Below are positions 23,502 through 34,345 of a DNA stretch of 64,000 nt, piece after piece. Made by a program: the position numbers and the translations under genes. The notes under the pieces are model-generated. The model saw nothing but the letters and a program-made list of their open reading frames with translations, made no database searches and had not been told where the DNA came from. The stretch covers positions 62,001 through 126,000 of the forward strand of contig JADLZK010006450.1 of NCBI GenBank assembly GCA_015847255.1, given 5' to 3'. The stretch is from Hyparrhenia diplandra. Its lineage: Eukaryota > Streptophyta > Magnoliopsida > Poales > Poaceae. The stretch's first letter is position 1. Every line of letters begins with the position of its first letter.

Positions 23502-24066
23502 GATGTCTCGGTCTCCTTTGGCGGAGTCGTGCGGAGGTGGGCGGCGAGGAATAGGCTTCAATGGGATCTAGTTGGTGAGCTTAGCGGGTTCCCGCTCATC
23601 GGTTGTCCGGACTGTGGTGGTCTTGCTCGGGTGGTGGAGGCGCGGACCAAGAAGGATGGTGATAACCGCGGCCGACTCTACTTCAAAGTGTGCTAGGAAA
23701 TGGGGTGAGTATTTTGCTCTGTAGTGTTGACGTGTTGTCCGGGCCTCCCCGCCCCTAGTTTTGCACTAATTTGTGTGCCTATTTTTCAAGTACCCTAATA
23801 AGCGGCAGTGTCATTACTACCGATTTGAAAAAGGAATACTTCGAGGTCTTGAAGGATCTTGGCATCATAGCTGTTCGCCCTTCGAATTGGAAAGAGGAGC
23901 AGTCTTTGGATGAAGAAGAAGCTTCAGTGGGCGATCCACCAAGAAGAAAAACTTGGAGCAAATCTTTGGAGGACTTGATGAAGAAGACGAACATGTTTAT
24001 TATTCTCGTCTCTTGTCCGTGTTGTCATTGGATGTGTTCTCGATGTATATCTTTGTAAACATGTAA
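23502..24066 (+). pseudogene. GRF-type zinc-finger protein with C-terminal hydrophobic segment (gene or relic)
   Basis: Small grass-type GRF zinc-finger gene. From ATG 23502 the frame reads MSRSPLAESCGG...GFNG. After one frame change it reads FPLIGCPDCGGLARVVEA and GRLYFKC, the CxxC and FYKC parts of the zf-GRF motif. An intron is likely (donor near 23703 ATGG|GGTGAGT, acceptor TTTTTCAAG at about 23790). Exon 2 encodes RQCHYYRFEKEYFEVLKDLG, giving the remaining zinc ligands, then an acidic linker and a hydrophobic tail with VIGCVLDVYLCK after a frame change, probably a tail anchor. GRF domains bind nucleic acid in other proteins; the role of these small grass genes is not known to me. One or two indels keep it from being intact and may be sequencing errors. 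Confidence 0.6.
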
Positions 24067-24239
24067 TGCCCGATGCAATGTTATTATTGTGGTAATTTGC
24101 GAATATCACAACGCGTCGGTGCAATGCATGCTTGGTGTCAAGATTGCGCACTTTGTGAAAAGTGGGTGAGTGGAGTGGATCCACCCGTGCTTAATAGGGA
24201 TGTCATCCGTTGGCCCGCGTTGTGTAAAGGCGTGAGTGA

Positions 24240-24488
24240 TACTCCTCAGTCAACCAAAAAACGTAATTTTTGACCTTTTCAAAATCTAATTTGACTATTC
24301 ATCTTGCTCAACATATTTGTGTAAATTCCAAAATAAATTAGCTATTGTTATAATATCTTTAATGATCTAATAAGTCATAACAAAATTGATAATATTTATA
24401 TACATTATTCAAATAAAATGAATGGTCAAATTAGATTTTGAAAGGTCAAAGAATTGGCGCTTTTTTTTTTGGGACGGACGATGGAGTA
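24240..24488. mobile_element. Stowaway-like MITE with long inverted arms
   Basis: It begins TACTCC and ends GGAGTA. Arms CTTTTCAAAATCTAATTTGAC and GGTCAAATTAGATTTTGAAAGG are inverted around an AT-rich core. A GGGACGGACGATGGAGTA end matches the common TACTCCCTCCGTCCC terminus with changes. Part of the same family appears at about 46055-46090. Confidence 0.7.
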
Positions 24489-24590
24489 CTCCACGCTTGC
24501 CGACCGCGTGGGTTCGCGAACTACGCACACACACGACACTAAAAAAGCGCGCGGAGTAATAAAGGGACCGCCTGTCTTTGAGTCTACTCT

Positions 24591-25548
24591 ATGACGCCGT
24601 CCGCCACCTCTGCGATCGCGCCATTGGAGCGCGAACTCACTTCCGCGCCCGGCTACATCTATCTCGTCGCCGCGCTATGCTTAGCTTCACGCGCCGCCTT
24701 CCACGTAACACCACCGCCGCCGGCCGCCGCGCCCTCGCCGTGCACCATGCAAGCGGCTTCGTCGGAGATGCTTGCATTGGTTGCCATCCGCGCCACCAAG
24801 GAGGCAGAGGATCCCATGGACGACCTCACCATTCTCGCCCGCACCGTAGCGGATGGCAGAGGTGTGCGGCGATGCCATGGTGGGACGGAGCATCCCACTG
24901 GAGCGGGTTTTCCAACAAAACAGGGAATGGCGTATCCTCATCACCAATCTCGCCATCGTCGGCAACCTAGAGGCGTGCTTCAGAGCAGGCCTGTCTGCCC
25001 TGTTCATCGATGGCCGTGGCATCGTCCACGCCCCGCCGACATGCCGCGCGACGCCGCCGATGCGGGCATGAACTTACCTCGCACGTACACGCCCTTGCTC
25101 TCTACAGATGAACACCGGCGCCCGATGACGACAACATCGCATGAAAGGTATTTGCGGGGATCGAAAGGCGACGCGGTGACGGCGGCGACGTGGGGCACCG
25201 AATCGCGGCACGCCTCCGCCGCGATCGTGCAATAGCGATGTTGAGCGATGAGTCGATGGTGGCACCGTATACTGGCGGGTTTTGGTTTCTCCGCGTCTCC
25301 CTCGCTTTCCGCCCAACCGCCGGTGCCCTCGCCAACACGGGCATCTTCGATGGAGCGTCTTGCCGGGCCGCGGGCGACATTGCCAGTGGTCGGAGTCGAG
25401 GCGTGGAAGTCAACCGTGGGGAGTGTACCGCTGCGGCGGCGGTCGCGGGGATCGCCGTAACGAGTCTACTTTGTTCTTCGTTGATGGCTTGTGGGCATGA
25501 GTGTACTTCGTTCTTCCAATGCAGGGGAGTTGCTCACAGTTGCAGGTG
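24591..25548 (+). pseudogene. Grass F-box-like protein gene, frameshifted
   Basis: From an ATG at 24591 (or the in-frame ATG at 24747, MQAASSEMLALVAIRATKEA) the frame reads SSEMLALVAIRATKEAEDPM, DDLTILARTV, then in another frame VCGDAMVGRSIPLERVF and NREWRILITNLAIVGNLEAC. Later pieces include CGGGRGDRR and LWAHECTSFFQCRGVAH. The order (helical F-box-like start with a DPMDDL turn, GNLEACF helix repeat, Cys-rich end) matches a family of grass F-box-like proteins with a C-terminal MYND-like cysteine cluster. Several frame changes. A second relative lies on the minus strand at 36150-36930. The substrate-receptor role is by family analogy only. Confidence 0.5.
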
Positions 25549-25724
25549 ACGCCTAGCTAGATATAACAACTTTTGGTAGCTTTTGGAAGTGTGCACGCGT
25601 CGTAGGTGATGCATATATGGTGTGCATATGTTCGATCCTTACCTAGCACTAGCAGTGATGTTCAAGAAACGTAGATCTGGATGGAACGAAGACCGAGATG
25701 TTTTAATTAGTTGTAATATAATCC

Positions 25725-26215
25725 GTGTGTTATAATGCTCACTTCTCTGTTTGGTGTCTACCATTATTAATTTCGCCGCGCCACCACAGCCATGCCATGG
25801 CCGCCGCGAGCACCCCGGCCGGCATGGCTATAGTTAGCCGGGCTGAACTCTCTCCCTTCTTTCTTATCTTGGCACCTCGAGGCTCGTCGCACTTGAAGGC
25901 GAGCTATTCTGTCTTTGTTGAGGTCACCGGAACGCCGCCGTGTCCGCCGGTTCACACGCCGGCCGGCCGCGCTCGAGCTAGCGTTCACCACGACGGCAAC
26001 AACCTCTCTGCGGCCCCGTCCCCCCTCGACCGAAGTTTTGAAAACGTTTTACGCCGCATTCTCGATGCCTCCATCCCGTCCATGTAACCTCGGCATGTCC
26101 TCGGCCACCGGAGAGTGTCGCTCCTCGCTCCGCGCCCGCCCGCCAACGCCGGGCGTCGAGCTTCGCGGTAGGCGGAGGCGTAGGCGAGCCCATTCAAACC
26201 CGCTCATCCGATAGC
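25725..26215. other. GC-rich block, no recognised gene
   Basis: Overlapping short open frames on both strands (for example plus-strand MAAASTPAGMAIVSRAEL at 25794) but no recognised domain. Rich in CCGGCC and CGCC. It could be a decayed gene or a captured fragment. Confidence 0.3.
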
Positions 26216-26529
26216 ATAGATAGGAACGCTAGGTTCTAGGGATCATGGTGTTCGTCCTCCCATCGCTAGCGGTTGGCGCAGTTTCTAAGATGAGGGAACA
26301 AATGAACGCAAATGATAGAAAAATAAGATTGACACGCATCATATTAAAATTAAACCGATACAAGGAAACAAAGATAACCCAAATTAACGAAAGAGATAAA
26401 GAGATTGCCATGCAAATGATTAACCAACAACCGATTCCTTAGCAAATTAACCACACGTATCATTGTATCTTACACATCCACACAAATCGCATAAATGAGA
26501 TAAATTAACATAAAAAATAAAAGAAGAGA

Positions 26530-27000
26530 ACCTAGGCCGCCTTCTTGGCCTTCTTGGCCGCGCTTGGCCGGCTTCCTCGGCGCGGCTTCTTCCGGCCGCC
26601 TCCTCCGGTTTGGCGGTATCCCCGGTGAGGGTATTGGCCGAGAGTCGATCCGAGAGCGTAGGAGTTGACCCTCTCCTCGAGGGGCTGATTCACCGTTGGC
26701 AGGCCAACATCGTCGCCGCCAGCCGTTCAGCTTGGTGAGGGCGGCGCGGAGGCTCCCTCCACGCCGAACTTCATCTCCTCCCCGTGGCGGCCTTGTCGAC
26801 GATCGTGGGCGGCGAGTCCCGCTTTTCCCGTGAGAGGGGCACGAAAGAGAAGTTAGTGTTGGATAACGGGAGAGGGGCGGGGGCGGGTATAAAATATAAA
26901 TGTGGCGTTTCCAAAACACGGTTGCTTTCGGAAAAACGTGAATCCGGCGACCGCGCCGCCCAATGGCCGTCTCCTCGGCACTCAACGGTGACTATATTTT
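26530..27000 (-). other. Coding-like GC-rich block, minus strand, unrecognised
   Basis: On the minus strand a Lys/Arg/Ala-rich end (KKPRRGSRPSAAKKAKKAA) is followed by a stop at about 26533. Upstream frames are broken. This basic tail is consistent with a nuclear or DNA-binding protein, but nothing specific is recognised. Confidence 0.3.
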
Positions 27001-27234
27001 CCAAAGCACAACCGACAGTTAATTGTTTGTTTTGACAAATTTTACTTTGAACAAGTTAAGATTCAAATCAAATTTAAGCACTATTTAATTTTAATCGCTC
27101 TTTGAACTCGAAACAAAAACAGTCCGGGGGGGGACGAGGGAGCAACACACACGCAATAATATATATTTTATTAATATAAAAAAAAAAAAACAGTAACATA
27201 TATTAAAAATGATTAAAAAAAGGAGGAAGGCCGC

Positions 27235-27680
27235 CGGCCTAGTCCTCGTCGTCGTCCTCCTCCTCCTCCTCCTCCCATTTGGCGTCGTCCTTCTTGGCCA
27301 AGGCCTTGAGGAGGATCCCGCCAACTCTTCCACCTTGGGGGCGTAGTGGTTGACCTTTTCATCAGGTCGATCCACCCTTGGAAGAAAACCATGGCCGTCC
27401 CGCCGGCTCCTTCAGCCTTCATGAAGGCAAGGTCGAGACGCATCGAGGGTGAAATCCCTCTCGATTATTTCCCGATAGCGACACCGCCTAGGAGAGGGGG
27501 GACGTAGGAGTCGCACCCGGGGTCGGCCGCCGGTGCCTCCACCACCGGATCCTTGCCCTTGCCCTCCGCCGCCTCCATCTCCTCCCCCGGTGCGCTTGTT
27601 GGATCATGAGCCCGAGGCAGCCATGGCGCCGATGATTGCAAAGAGAATGTGGCCGGGCTTTAGAGAACCGGAAAGGATGA
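27235..27680 (-). other. Coding-like block with acidic C-terminus, minus strand, unrecognised
   Basis: On the minus strand, pieces in different frames read EGKGKDPVVEAPAADPGCD, CDSYVPPLLGGVAIG, AMVFFQGWIDLMK and finally KALAKKDDAKWEEEEEEDDD before a stop near 27240. An acidic end following a basic stretch recalls HMG or histone-chaperone tails, but no domain is recognised. Confidence 0.3.
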
Positions 27681-27822
27681 ACGCCATGATCGAGTGTGTG
27701 CTTAAATAGTGCGTTAGCCGGCCGCTCCACTTCCCCACGATCAACGCGGCGTCAACGCAACCGCCCGTGCTTGGAATTCACACGATTGAACGCGGTAGTT
27801 TTTTTTGAGAATCGAACGCGGT

Positions 27823-27983
27823 AGTTTTAAATAGCGGAGGCTAAGGGTGTTTAGCGGTTTACCTCTAAAAACAGCTATATAGCGAGCTAATAGCGGGCTA
27901 TAGTGGAGCGGCTAAATTGTACTTACATGAACAGAAATAGCGGCACCCCGCACCGAAAGGCTATAGCGGGCTATTTAAAATGT
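27823..27983. mobile_element. MITE with GCTATAGCGGGCTATTTAAAA-type ends
   Basis: Left end AGTTTTAAATAGCGG and right end GCGGGCTATTTAAAAT are inverted, with repeated AGCGGGCTATAG motifs between. This is a common small hAT-like element in grasses by recall. The left flank CGCGGTAGTTTT is itself duplicated just upstream. Confidence 0.55.
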
Positions 27984-28009
27984 AGTGTGAGGGGCTCAAG
28001 AACTATAAT

Positions 28010-28445
28010 TTTCCTTTTTAATCTTTGGTCAAAACTTGTAACTAGTCTTTCTCCCTCATAGTAACTCCAAAATTGATGGTTTTGCTTTCTAATTTTTTAA
28101 AAAATCATGCTCTATCGGCGATTGTATTATTATTACTTGTATTACTATTTGTCATGTTTCATCAATAACATTTGAAATTTGAATTTCAAAATTACAACTT
28201 CAAACAACATTTTTGGAGCATCTAATGATTTCAGTGAGAAGAAGTCATGAACATATAAAAGTTGTACAACTTCTTATGATGTACACCTTTTACACGGTCA
28301 TTTCTTCACCCGACGATGTCACGGTAACATTGTTCACAAGATTTACACATCCACATATAGTTTATATGAAACTACGAGAGACATCTCTAAGATTTGTGAA
28401 CAATGTCTAACACTATGTCGGATGGGGAAACAACCAAATTAAAAT
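28010..28445. repeat. Dispersed AT-rich repeat R, copy a
   Basis: Starts near CAAAACTTGTAACTAGTC and contains GAAATTTGAATTTCAAAATT, GATGTCACGGTAACATTGTT and GTCGGATGGGGAAACAACCA. Two further copies lie at 30447-31165 and 31310-31885. No coding capacity seen. Origin (perhaps interior of a non-autonomous DNA element) unknown. Confidence 0.65.
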
Positions 28446-28499
28446 AAGAATTAGTGAACGAGTCTTTGGAAAAAACAAGTTACGACCGTCTTTGGGAAC

Positions 28500-28925
28500 A
28501 AGGAGTCTCAGTAGTAGTGGGCGTCGTCCTTCGTTTGTCGGCCCGGCCGGTGCCTCTACCGGCCGGTGCTGATTTGTTGTGTGAGAAAATTACATCACTG
28601 GCCGGGCCGGCTTTTTGTGAGAGAAAAGCACTCTTGGTCGGTGTATGAACCACCAAATTTAACGATCAAGGCAGTGTCATGCAGATCACATCAAGGTGGC
28701 TCGCAAAGAAAGATGGACGAACGATGGTGGCGCACATGGGCCCCATTCAATAGCGAGGGTGTAGGATACGCAAAGGATTCACATGCAAGGGTGTGTATAG
28801 ACGCGAGCCCGTTCTACCGGGTTGTCCGACCGGGCCGATGTTGTGAGAGAAAGTACTACGGGGTTGGTCGAGCGCCGTGAGAGAAAATATCGCCGACCGG
28901 CCGGGCCGATAAGCCGCGCACTTTT
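28500..28925. repeat. Subterminal-like cluster of GGCCGGGCCGG motifs
   Basis: Copies of GGCCCGGCCGGT or GGCCGGGCCGGC occur next to GTGAGAGAAA: about 28540, 28602, 28829 and 28898. Such short motifs in both orientations near an end are typical of CACTA subterminal regions. I could not place the CACTA terminus. Confidence 0.4.
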
Positions 28926-29022
28926 TGTAAGTATAGATGAGTTCAGAGGGAAAGGGCGCCCCAATTTTTCACCGCAACGCCATGTCGCCATTGCGCCGGA
29001 GTGCACCGCCGCCCGATCATTA

Positions 29023-30275
29023 AGGGCGTGTTTGGTTGCCGTGTGGCATCCCAGACCGGCTCGCACTCGCATGGCTCACCGCCGTGTTAATTTGGCCATG
29101 CCAAATGCATGCAACAGCCCCTCTCGTTTGGTTGCCTGCATGAACCCAACCGGGCTAGCTAGAGCTGTTTGTTTGGTACCGTGCATTTGTGTGAGATTTA
29201 AATTTGTGCATGCATGGTTGTTGTTTGGTTGCTCGCATACTACATGCTAGTTGCATCACATTCAAATTGTCACAAGCTACAAGCCGATCACAATAAAAGT
29301 AACTAGTCTTTTACCATAGCTTCCAAACTAAAAACCCTATGACTACAACAATAATTAGGACTACTACGAGCACTAGTAAAGCGGTGCCACCGATCTCCAA
29401 AAGGTTGGTTTACGGGTGGATTAACAAGTGGTAGTAGAAGGGGTGGATCCACCTGCCGTCCTCGACCCACCGCAAAAGCTTGCTCGGCCTCCACTTTTTT
29501 GTGTTATATTTCTGTAGCAATTTCCCGGAACTTATATACTTGCTCGTGTGCTTCTTTCCGGGTTGAGTACACCCCGGGTTCCCGCCATGATGAACCACAT
29601 ACCATGCCATTCTTTGCAAAAGAAACAAATTGTAGGAAACATAACACAAAGATGGCTTATGTGTGCTTTCGAGTTCATGTAGAAACATCATTGGCTAGGT
29701 CATGTGCTCAGATTATAGGAACAATGATCACAGCCCTAAGGCATGTGCTTAAAGTATAGGAAAAACATCACGGGCATATAGGGCATGTGCTCGGATTTTA
29801 TAGAAAAAAAACATCACAGGCAATAAGGCATATGTAATCCCGGGCTAGGGTTTCAAAGAACAAGGAGAGAGGAAAAAAATCACCCGAGAGAGGAGAGGGC
29901 TCGAGATCCACCGATGCTACAACACAAGAGAGAGAGAGAGAGGCCTCGGATCCATGATTCACAAAGCAAGAACAAATCGAGAGGGGAGAGAAAAATCGAC
30001 GGGGTGGCGAAGAACTTCGAGCGGCGGGAAAGAGCAGGAGGAGGGAGCGAGGGGATATATAGGCGAGATTGGGCGCGAAGGGAGGAGGAAACCCTAGAGA
30101 GTTGTCATCTCCAGCGGCCGAATCGCCGAGCGCGCAGCAAGACGAGGGAGCACGGCGAGCGAGCCCGGCCGGGAGGAACGCTTGATTCGGGCCGTTCCTC
30201 TCGAGCCCGGCCGTGGAGCACTTTTTGCACGAAAGGGGGCCCGGCCCGGGGCGAGCAGGTAACCAAACTTTGGGA
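29023..30275. mobile_element. Non-autonomous TIR transposon carrying a captured gene start
   Basis: The left end GGGCGTGTTTGGTTGCC (about 29023) and the right end GGTAACCAAACTT (about 30260-30272) are inverted, and TTTGGTTGC recurs subterminally at about 29126 and 29223. Inside, on the minus strand, are CTAGGGTTTCC leaders, intron-like AT-rich blocks and a viroplasmin-like exon (29480-29615). Harbinger- or hAT-like by terminus. No clear TSD, so the ends are approximate. Confidence 0.5.
29480..29615 (-). pseudogene. Captured viroplasmin/RNase H1-N-like exon
   Basis: On the minus strand, after an acceptor-like TTTGCAAAG, the sequence reads MAWYVVHHGGNPG and then in a second frame GVYSTRKEAHEQVYKFREIA and VEAEQAFA. 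This is the Cauli_VI/RNase H1 N-terminal fold signature (WYVV..G..PGVY..W.E...QV..F...A..AF), which plants carry in cellular genes. One frame change lies between the halves. Only this exon is seen; the catalytic RNase H part is absent. Confidence 0.55.
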
Positions 30276-30446
30276 CACTACACGATGGGAGCCCTGGCCG
30301 CACACGTCCGCACTTCGATCAGCCCGCACCTGACGGGTTTAACTCACCCGCATATCGCCGCTCGCCCAACCGAGCGCGGACTATTGAGCGCGGACTGCAT
30401 ATGGAGACATGCTTGCGAGGCCTTCGGACTCAAGAACTCTGATTTT

Positions 30447-31165
30447 TCTTTTTAACTGCGGGCCAAAACTTGTAACTAGTCTTTCTCCCTCATAGTAACT
30501 CCAAATGTGATAGTTTTTTCTTTCGTTTTTTTAAAGAATAATCTTTGTATATATCAAGATATTGTATTCTTACTTTGCTATTACTTTTGTCATGTTTTAT
30601 TGAGAACATTTGAAATTTGAATTTCAAAATTACAACTTCGAGACAACATTTTTGGTTCATCCAATGATTTCAGCGAGAAGAAGTCAAGCACGTAAAAAGT
30701 TGTATAACTTCTAGAGATGTACTACACCTTTTATATTGGCCATTTCTTCATCCGACGATGTCGTGGTAACATTGTTCACAAGATTTACACATATCTCATA
30801 TATAGTTGATGAAACTATGAGAGAGATTTCTAAGATTTGTGAACAATGTCACTAGCACTACTATGTCGGATGGGGAAACAACCAAAAAAAAAATGTAGAT
30901 CTTGCTAAGTTTCGAAACTCTCTAGTTGAAAACTTTTTTGGTTTGACATTACCTTGTAAAGGAAATCAAGGTATCAATTTCAAAAAATGGAAATTGAAAT
31001 TTAAATGTTTTAAGTGACCTCGGATAGACAAACCACCAAAATGACGATTGTAACTCTCAATTATCCATGAAACTTTGTAGTTTACAACGTTTTGATTTGG
31101 CATCATCTTGTCATGGAAAAACATGTAACAGATTGAAAACATTTAGCTTAGAGACAGCGCATTGG
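30447..31165. repeat. Dispersed AT-rich repeat R, copy b (longest)
   Basis: Matches copy a and continues with TCTCTAGTTGAAAACTTTTT and a segment on CATCTTGTCATGGAAAAACA that is shared with copy c. Non-coding. Confidence 0.65.
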
Positions 31166-31309
31166 GATATATAGTTTCGATCGAAGAAAAGGCGTCTCTG
31201 CCCATTTCCTTGGGCGTGTTCCGCGCTCCGCGGGTCATGTCAAATCACTATTCGATTATCCGAAGCGCCAACTTTTGTTCACCTCCCCGAGCTTCCAACA
31301 AGAACCTAA

Positions 31310-31885
31310 TTTTTCTTTTTAATCTATGGTCAAAACTTGTATAACTTCTTAAGATGTACATCTTTTATGTAGGTCATTTATTCATATGATGATGTCGCGG
31401 TAACACTATCCACGAGATTTACACATGTGTCATAGAGTTTATGAAAGTAGAAGACAAATTTCTATTCATATGATGATGTCGCGGTAACACTATCCACGAG
31501 ATTTACACATGTGTCATAGAGTTTATGAAAGTAGAAGACAAATTTCTAAGATTCGTGAACAATGTCACTAGCACTATGTCGATGGGGAAACAACCAAAAT
31601 AAGAATTTTAGGTCTTGCTAAGTAGTGAAACTCTCTAGTTGAAAACTTTTTGGTTTCACATTATCTTGTAAGATAAACTATATATATAGGTCTCAATTTC
31701 AAAAAATGGAAATTGAAATTTAAATTTTTCAAAAATCGGATAGAGAAACCACCAACATAATGATTGTAGTTCTCAAATATCTATGAAACTTTATAGCTTA
31801 CAACATTTTGATTTGAGATCATCTTGTCATGGGAAAACATGTAACAGTTTGAAAACATTTATCTTCTGACGCAGCACTGGGATAG
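31310..31885. repeat. Dispersed AT-rich repeat R, copy c, with internal 84-base tandem duplication
   Basis: Matches copy b from AATCTATGGTCAAAACTTGT on. Within it, 31380-31463 is repeated exactly at 31464-31547. Confidence 0.7.
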
Positions 31886-31910
31886 TTCGAATGCCCATTT
31901 GGCTTTAGGC

Positions 31911-32231
31911 ACGCTAATGGGTGGATACCCACCCCAAACCCGCCCCAACCCATATTTTAAAAACCCTAACTACCACCCATCCCGCCCCAACCCGTTTGTG
32001 TCGTCAACCCAACCCGCCCCACCATCCTGTTTCATGACGGAAGATGATATATGAATTATGCGCCGATCTATGACCATAGAGCCCCAACCCGTCCCAACCC
32101 GTTTGTGTCGTCAACCCAACCCGCCCCAACCCGTTTCACGGTGTCACCCGTTTCCACCCGCCCCAATAGTACCCGTATTAAAACCCGCCCAAAAAATACC
32201 CGTTCAACCCCGCCCCATTAGCAGGCCTATT
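31911..32231. mobile_element. hAT-like non-autonomous element with CCCAACCCG repeats
   Basis: It starts TAGGCACGCTAATGGG and ends CCCATTAGCAGGCCTA, imperfect inverted termini. The interior is full of CCCGCCCCAACCCG. I recall similar TAGGC...TAATGGG hAT MITEs in plants. No clear 8-base TSD. Confidence 0.6.
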
Positions 32232-32375
32232 TATACCCGAATCAATCGAAAAAGGTATTTAAGATAGATAAAATGAATCACACGGATATGCAAGACAAAA
32301 CAAAACCTTTTTAGAGCCATTCAAAAAAAACTTCAAAAAAGGGTAATGCACTTTACAATTTAGATTTAGGAATCA

Positions 32376-32760
32376 TTTTTTTTTTCTTTTTTTCTTTTTG
32401 TGAAGAGTCGAGCGAGGAGTCGGGAGGGGGCACGGGGCCCCGGGAGTAGTACTCGTATACCGTGCATGCGAATCCACTGAGTACAATAGGGCCCACGCCG
32501 CCTATCGTTGTTCCGGCCCATCCTTGGTGCAGTCGCGTGTCATCCGCACCTGCACCGACTCCTTTTCCATGACCGGCCGTAGGGTCACATATGGAGTCAT
32601 TTTGACAGCCCTGTTCGATGCAAGTATGGTAGAACCCGTCTCGGGAGGCCCGAGAGGCGGTGGTTTCTTGGGAGAAGGAAGAGACGAGAGGCGCATAGAG
32701 ACACACACAGAGAGAGAGAGAGAGTTTGGCCAAGCTCCCGCATCTCCATTTGATATAGGG
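32376..32760. other. No gene recognised
   Basis: GC-richer stretch with short frames on both strands and an (AG)n run (32709-32723). Nothing identifiable. Confidence 0.5.
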
Positions 32761-33419
32761 TCGCCAAATTTGTTTTGAAATTTTTTTGCAAAAACAAAAA
32801 AAATTGACTCACGTTCCTCTATTTGCTTCCTTTAGAAGGAATATTCTGTCCTAGTCATCAAGATTCCCGGTTTTCTGCATTCATCATGTGGGCCCACTTG
32901 TAATTTTCTAAATACGTATATCCATGTGACATCTTGTTTTGAAGAATTAATTGAAACAAATTTAATGGTGTAATCGAATTTAATTTATATTTTTGGTTTG
33001 TCGGTTAAAACATTTTTTAGGTATTTTAAATTGTGGGGCCCGCCGTGGCCATGCTCTCTCTCATCTATAATTAATCCGACGCTTGCGACAAGGAACCGAA
33101 GCGTTCACGTTGGCACGGCCACGGCTCGCCTCCACGGCAGCCGCAAGTCCCCGTAGTATTGTTGGAAAAAGGGTTTGGGTCAAAACTTTTTGGGAATATA
33201 AAACTTCGTCGTTCGTCCATCCTCGCAGTTGAAATCTGCACCCAGACGGGTCTCAGAATCGTAATCATGATGATGACATGTTCGAACATTATGCGGTAGG
33301 TGTACTTGTACATCGGGGGTCACGTATGGAGTCATTTCACATGCCTGTTCGATCGATCGAGAGAGAGGAAGGAGGTGAGTGTTCGATGCCAAATTTGTTT
33401 CAACACAAGGCCAAAATTT

Positions 33420-34200
33420 GCCTCTTTACGGAACAAATCAAAATTTGAATTGTTTTGAGCCACAATGCACAAACTAGCAATACAGGTTCAATACTGGTCG
33501 AGTAGGGAGCATCTATTTATGGCGGCCTCCTCCGCCTAGACTCGTGTAGAGACAACAAAGACCATCGAGACGCTTGCGGCCCCTTGGTAGGATTAATCTC
33601 GGGCGCGAAGTCTCCCAACCAAAGATGCGCCCCGCCACATGCGCCCTGACCGCGGCGGTGTGGTGGCCACACATCCGGTGGTGGGCAAACGGCCGGCACA
33701 CTTGCCACACTCGCCACACACTAAACGACGAAAGCAAAAATAGAAAAATAGAAAGCATGCGGGGTGTGGCGGCCACCGCGAAAAGCTGAACCAAACACTC
33801 GCTTAAGCTCTATGGCATGCCTAATCTTACGAAGGTGAGTTGGGGCGTGATCCCGACACCCCATTAAGCTCTAGCCATGCGCATGATACGTGAAGTGGAA
33901 TCCACGTGAAGCAAGGCGAGGCCGCCCGATAGCATGCAAGAAGAAGGTTGAGAGGTGGAAAAGGATCTCCAAGCGAAGAAGATGTGCTTTTCTTGCGACA
34001 TTTTTTCGACTCCTCCCCATCCTTTTATAATCTCCGCGTAGGTCTTTGTGTTTGTACCTAGGAAGAATCGGGAAAAGGTATAAGACAGCAAAATAATTGA
34101 GCAATGTTGTACAAGCTAGTAGATAGCACGAGTCACACAGATATGCAAGATAAAACAAAACCTTTTTATAGCCATTCAAAAAAACCCTTCAAAAAAAGGA
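33420..34200. other. No gene recognised
   Basis: Contains GGTGTGGCGGCCACCGC and short frames, and a copy of the AACCTTTTTATAGCCATTC repeat near 34156-34180 also seen at 32308. No recognised protein. Confidence 0.5.
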
Positions 34201-34235
34201 AGGATAATGCACTTTATTAGATTTCGGTGCTTACC

Positions 34236-34345
34236 CAAGAAGATGTGCTTCCGCGACCGACCCCGAGATCGCAACCACCAAAAAAGAAAAGAAGATGTGC
34301 TTCTGCGCGACGGACCCAGATCTCGCAACCACCAAAAAAGCAAAA
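34236..34345. repeat. Short imperfect tandem duplication
   Basis: Two ~55-base copies of AGATGTGCTTC...CGCAACCACCAAAAAAG in tandem; a third partial copy lies near 35505-35530. Confidence 0.55.

Noticed and set aside
24578..24970. 130-codon plus-strand frame
   Set aside because: Overlaps the F-box-like frame in another phase and has no recognisable motif; an effect of high G+C.
26470..26985. 171-codon minus-strand frame as a gene
   Set aside because: Pro/Arg-rich reading with no domain; a different frame ends in a plausible basic tail, so no frame choice is supported.
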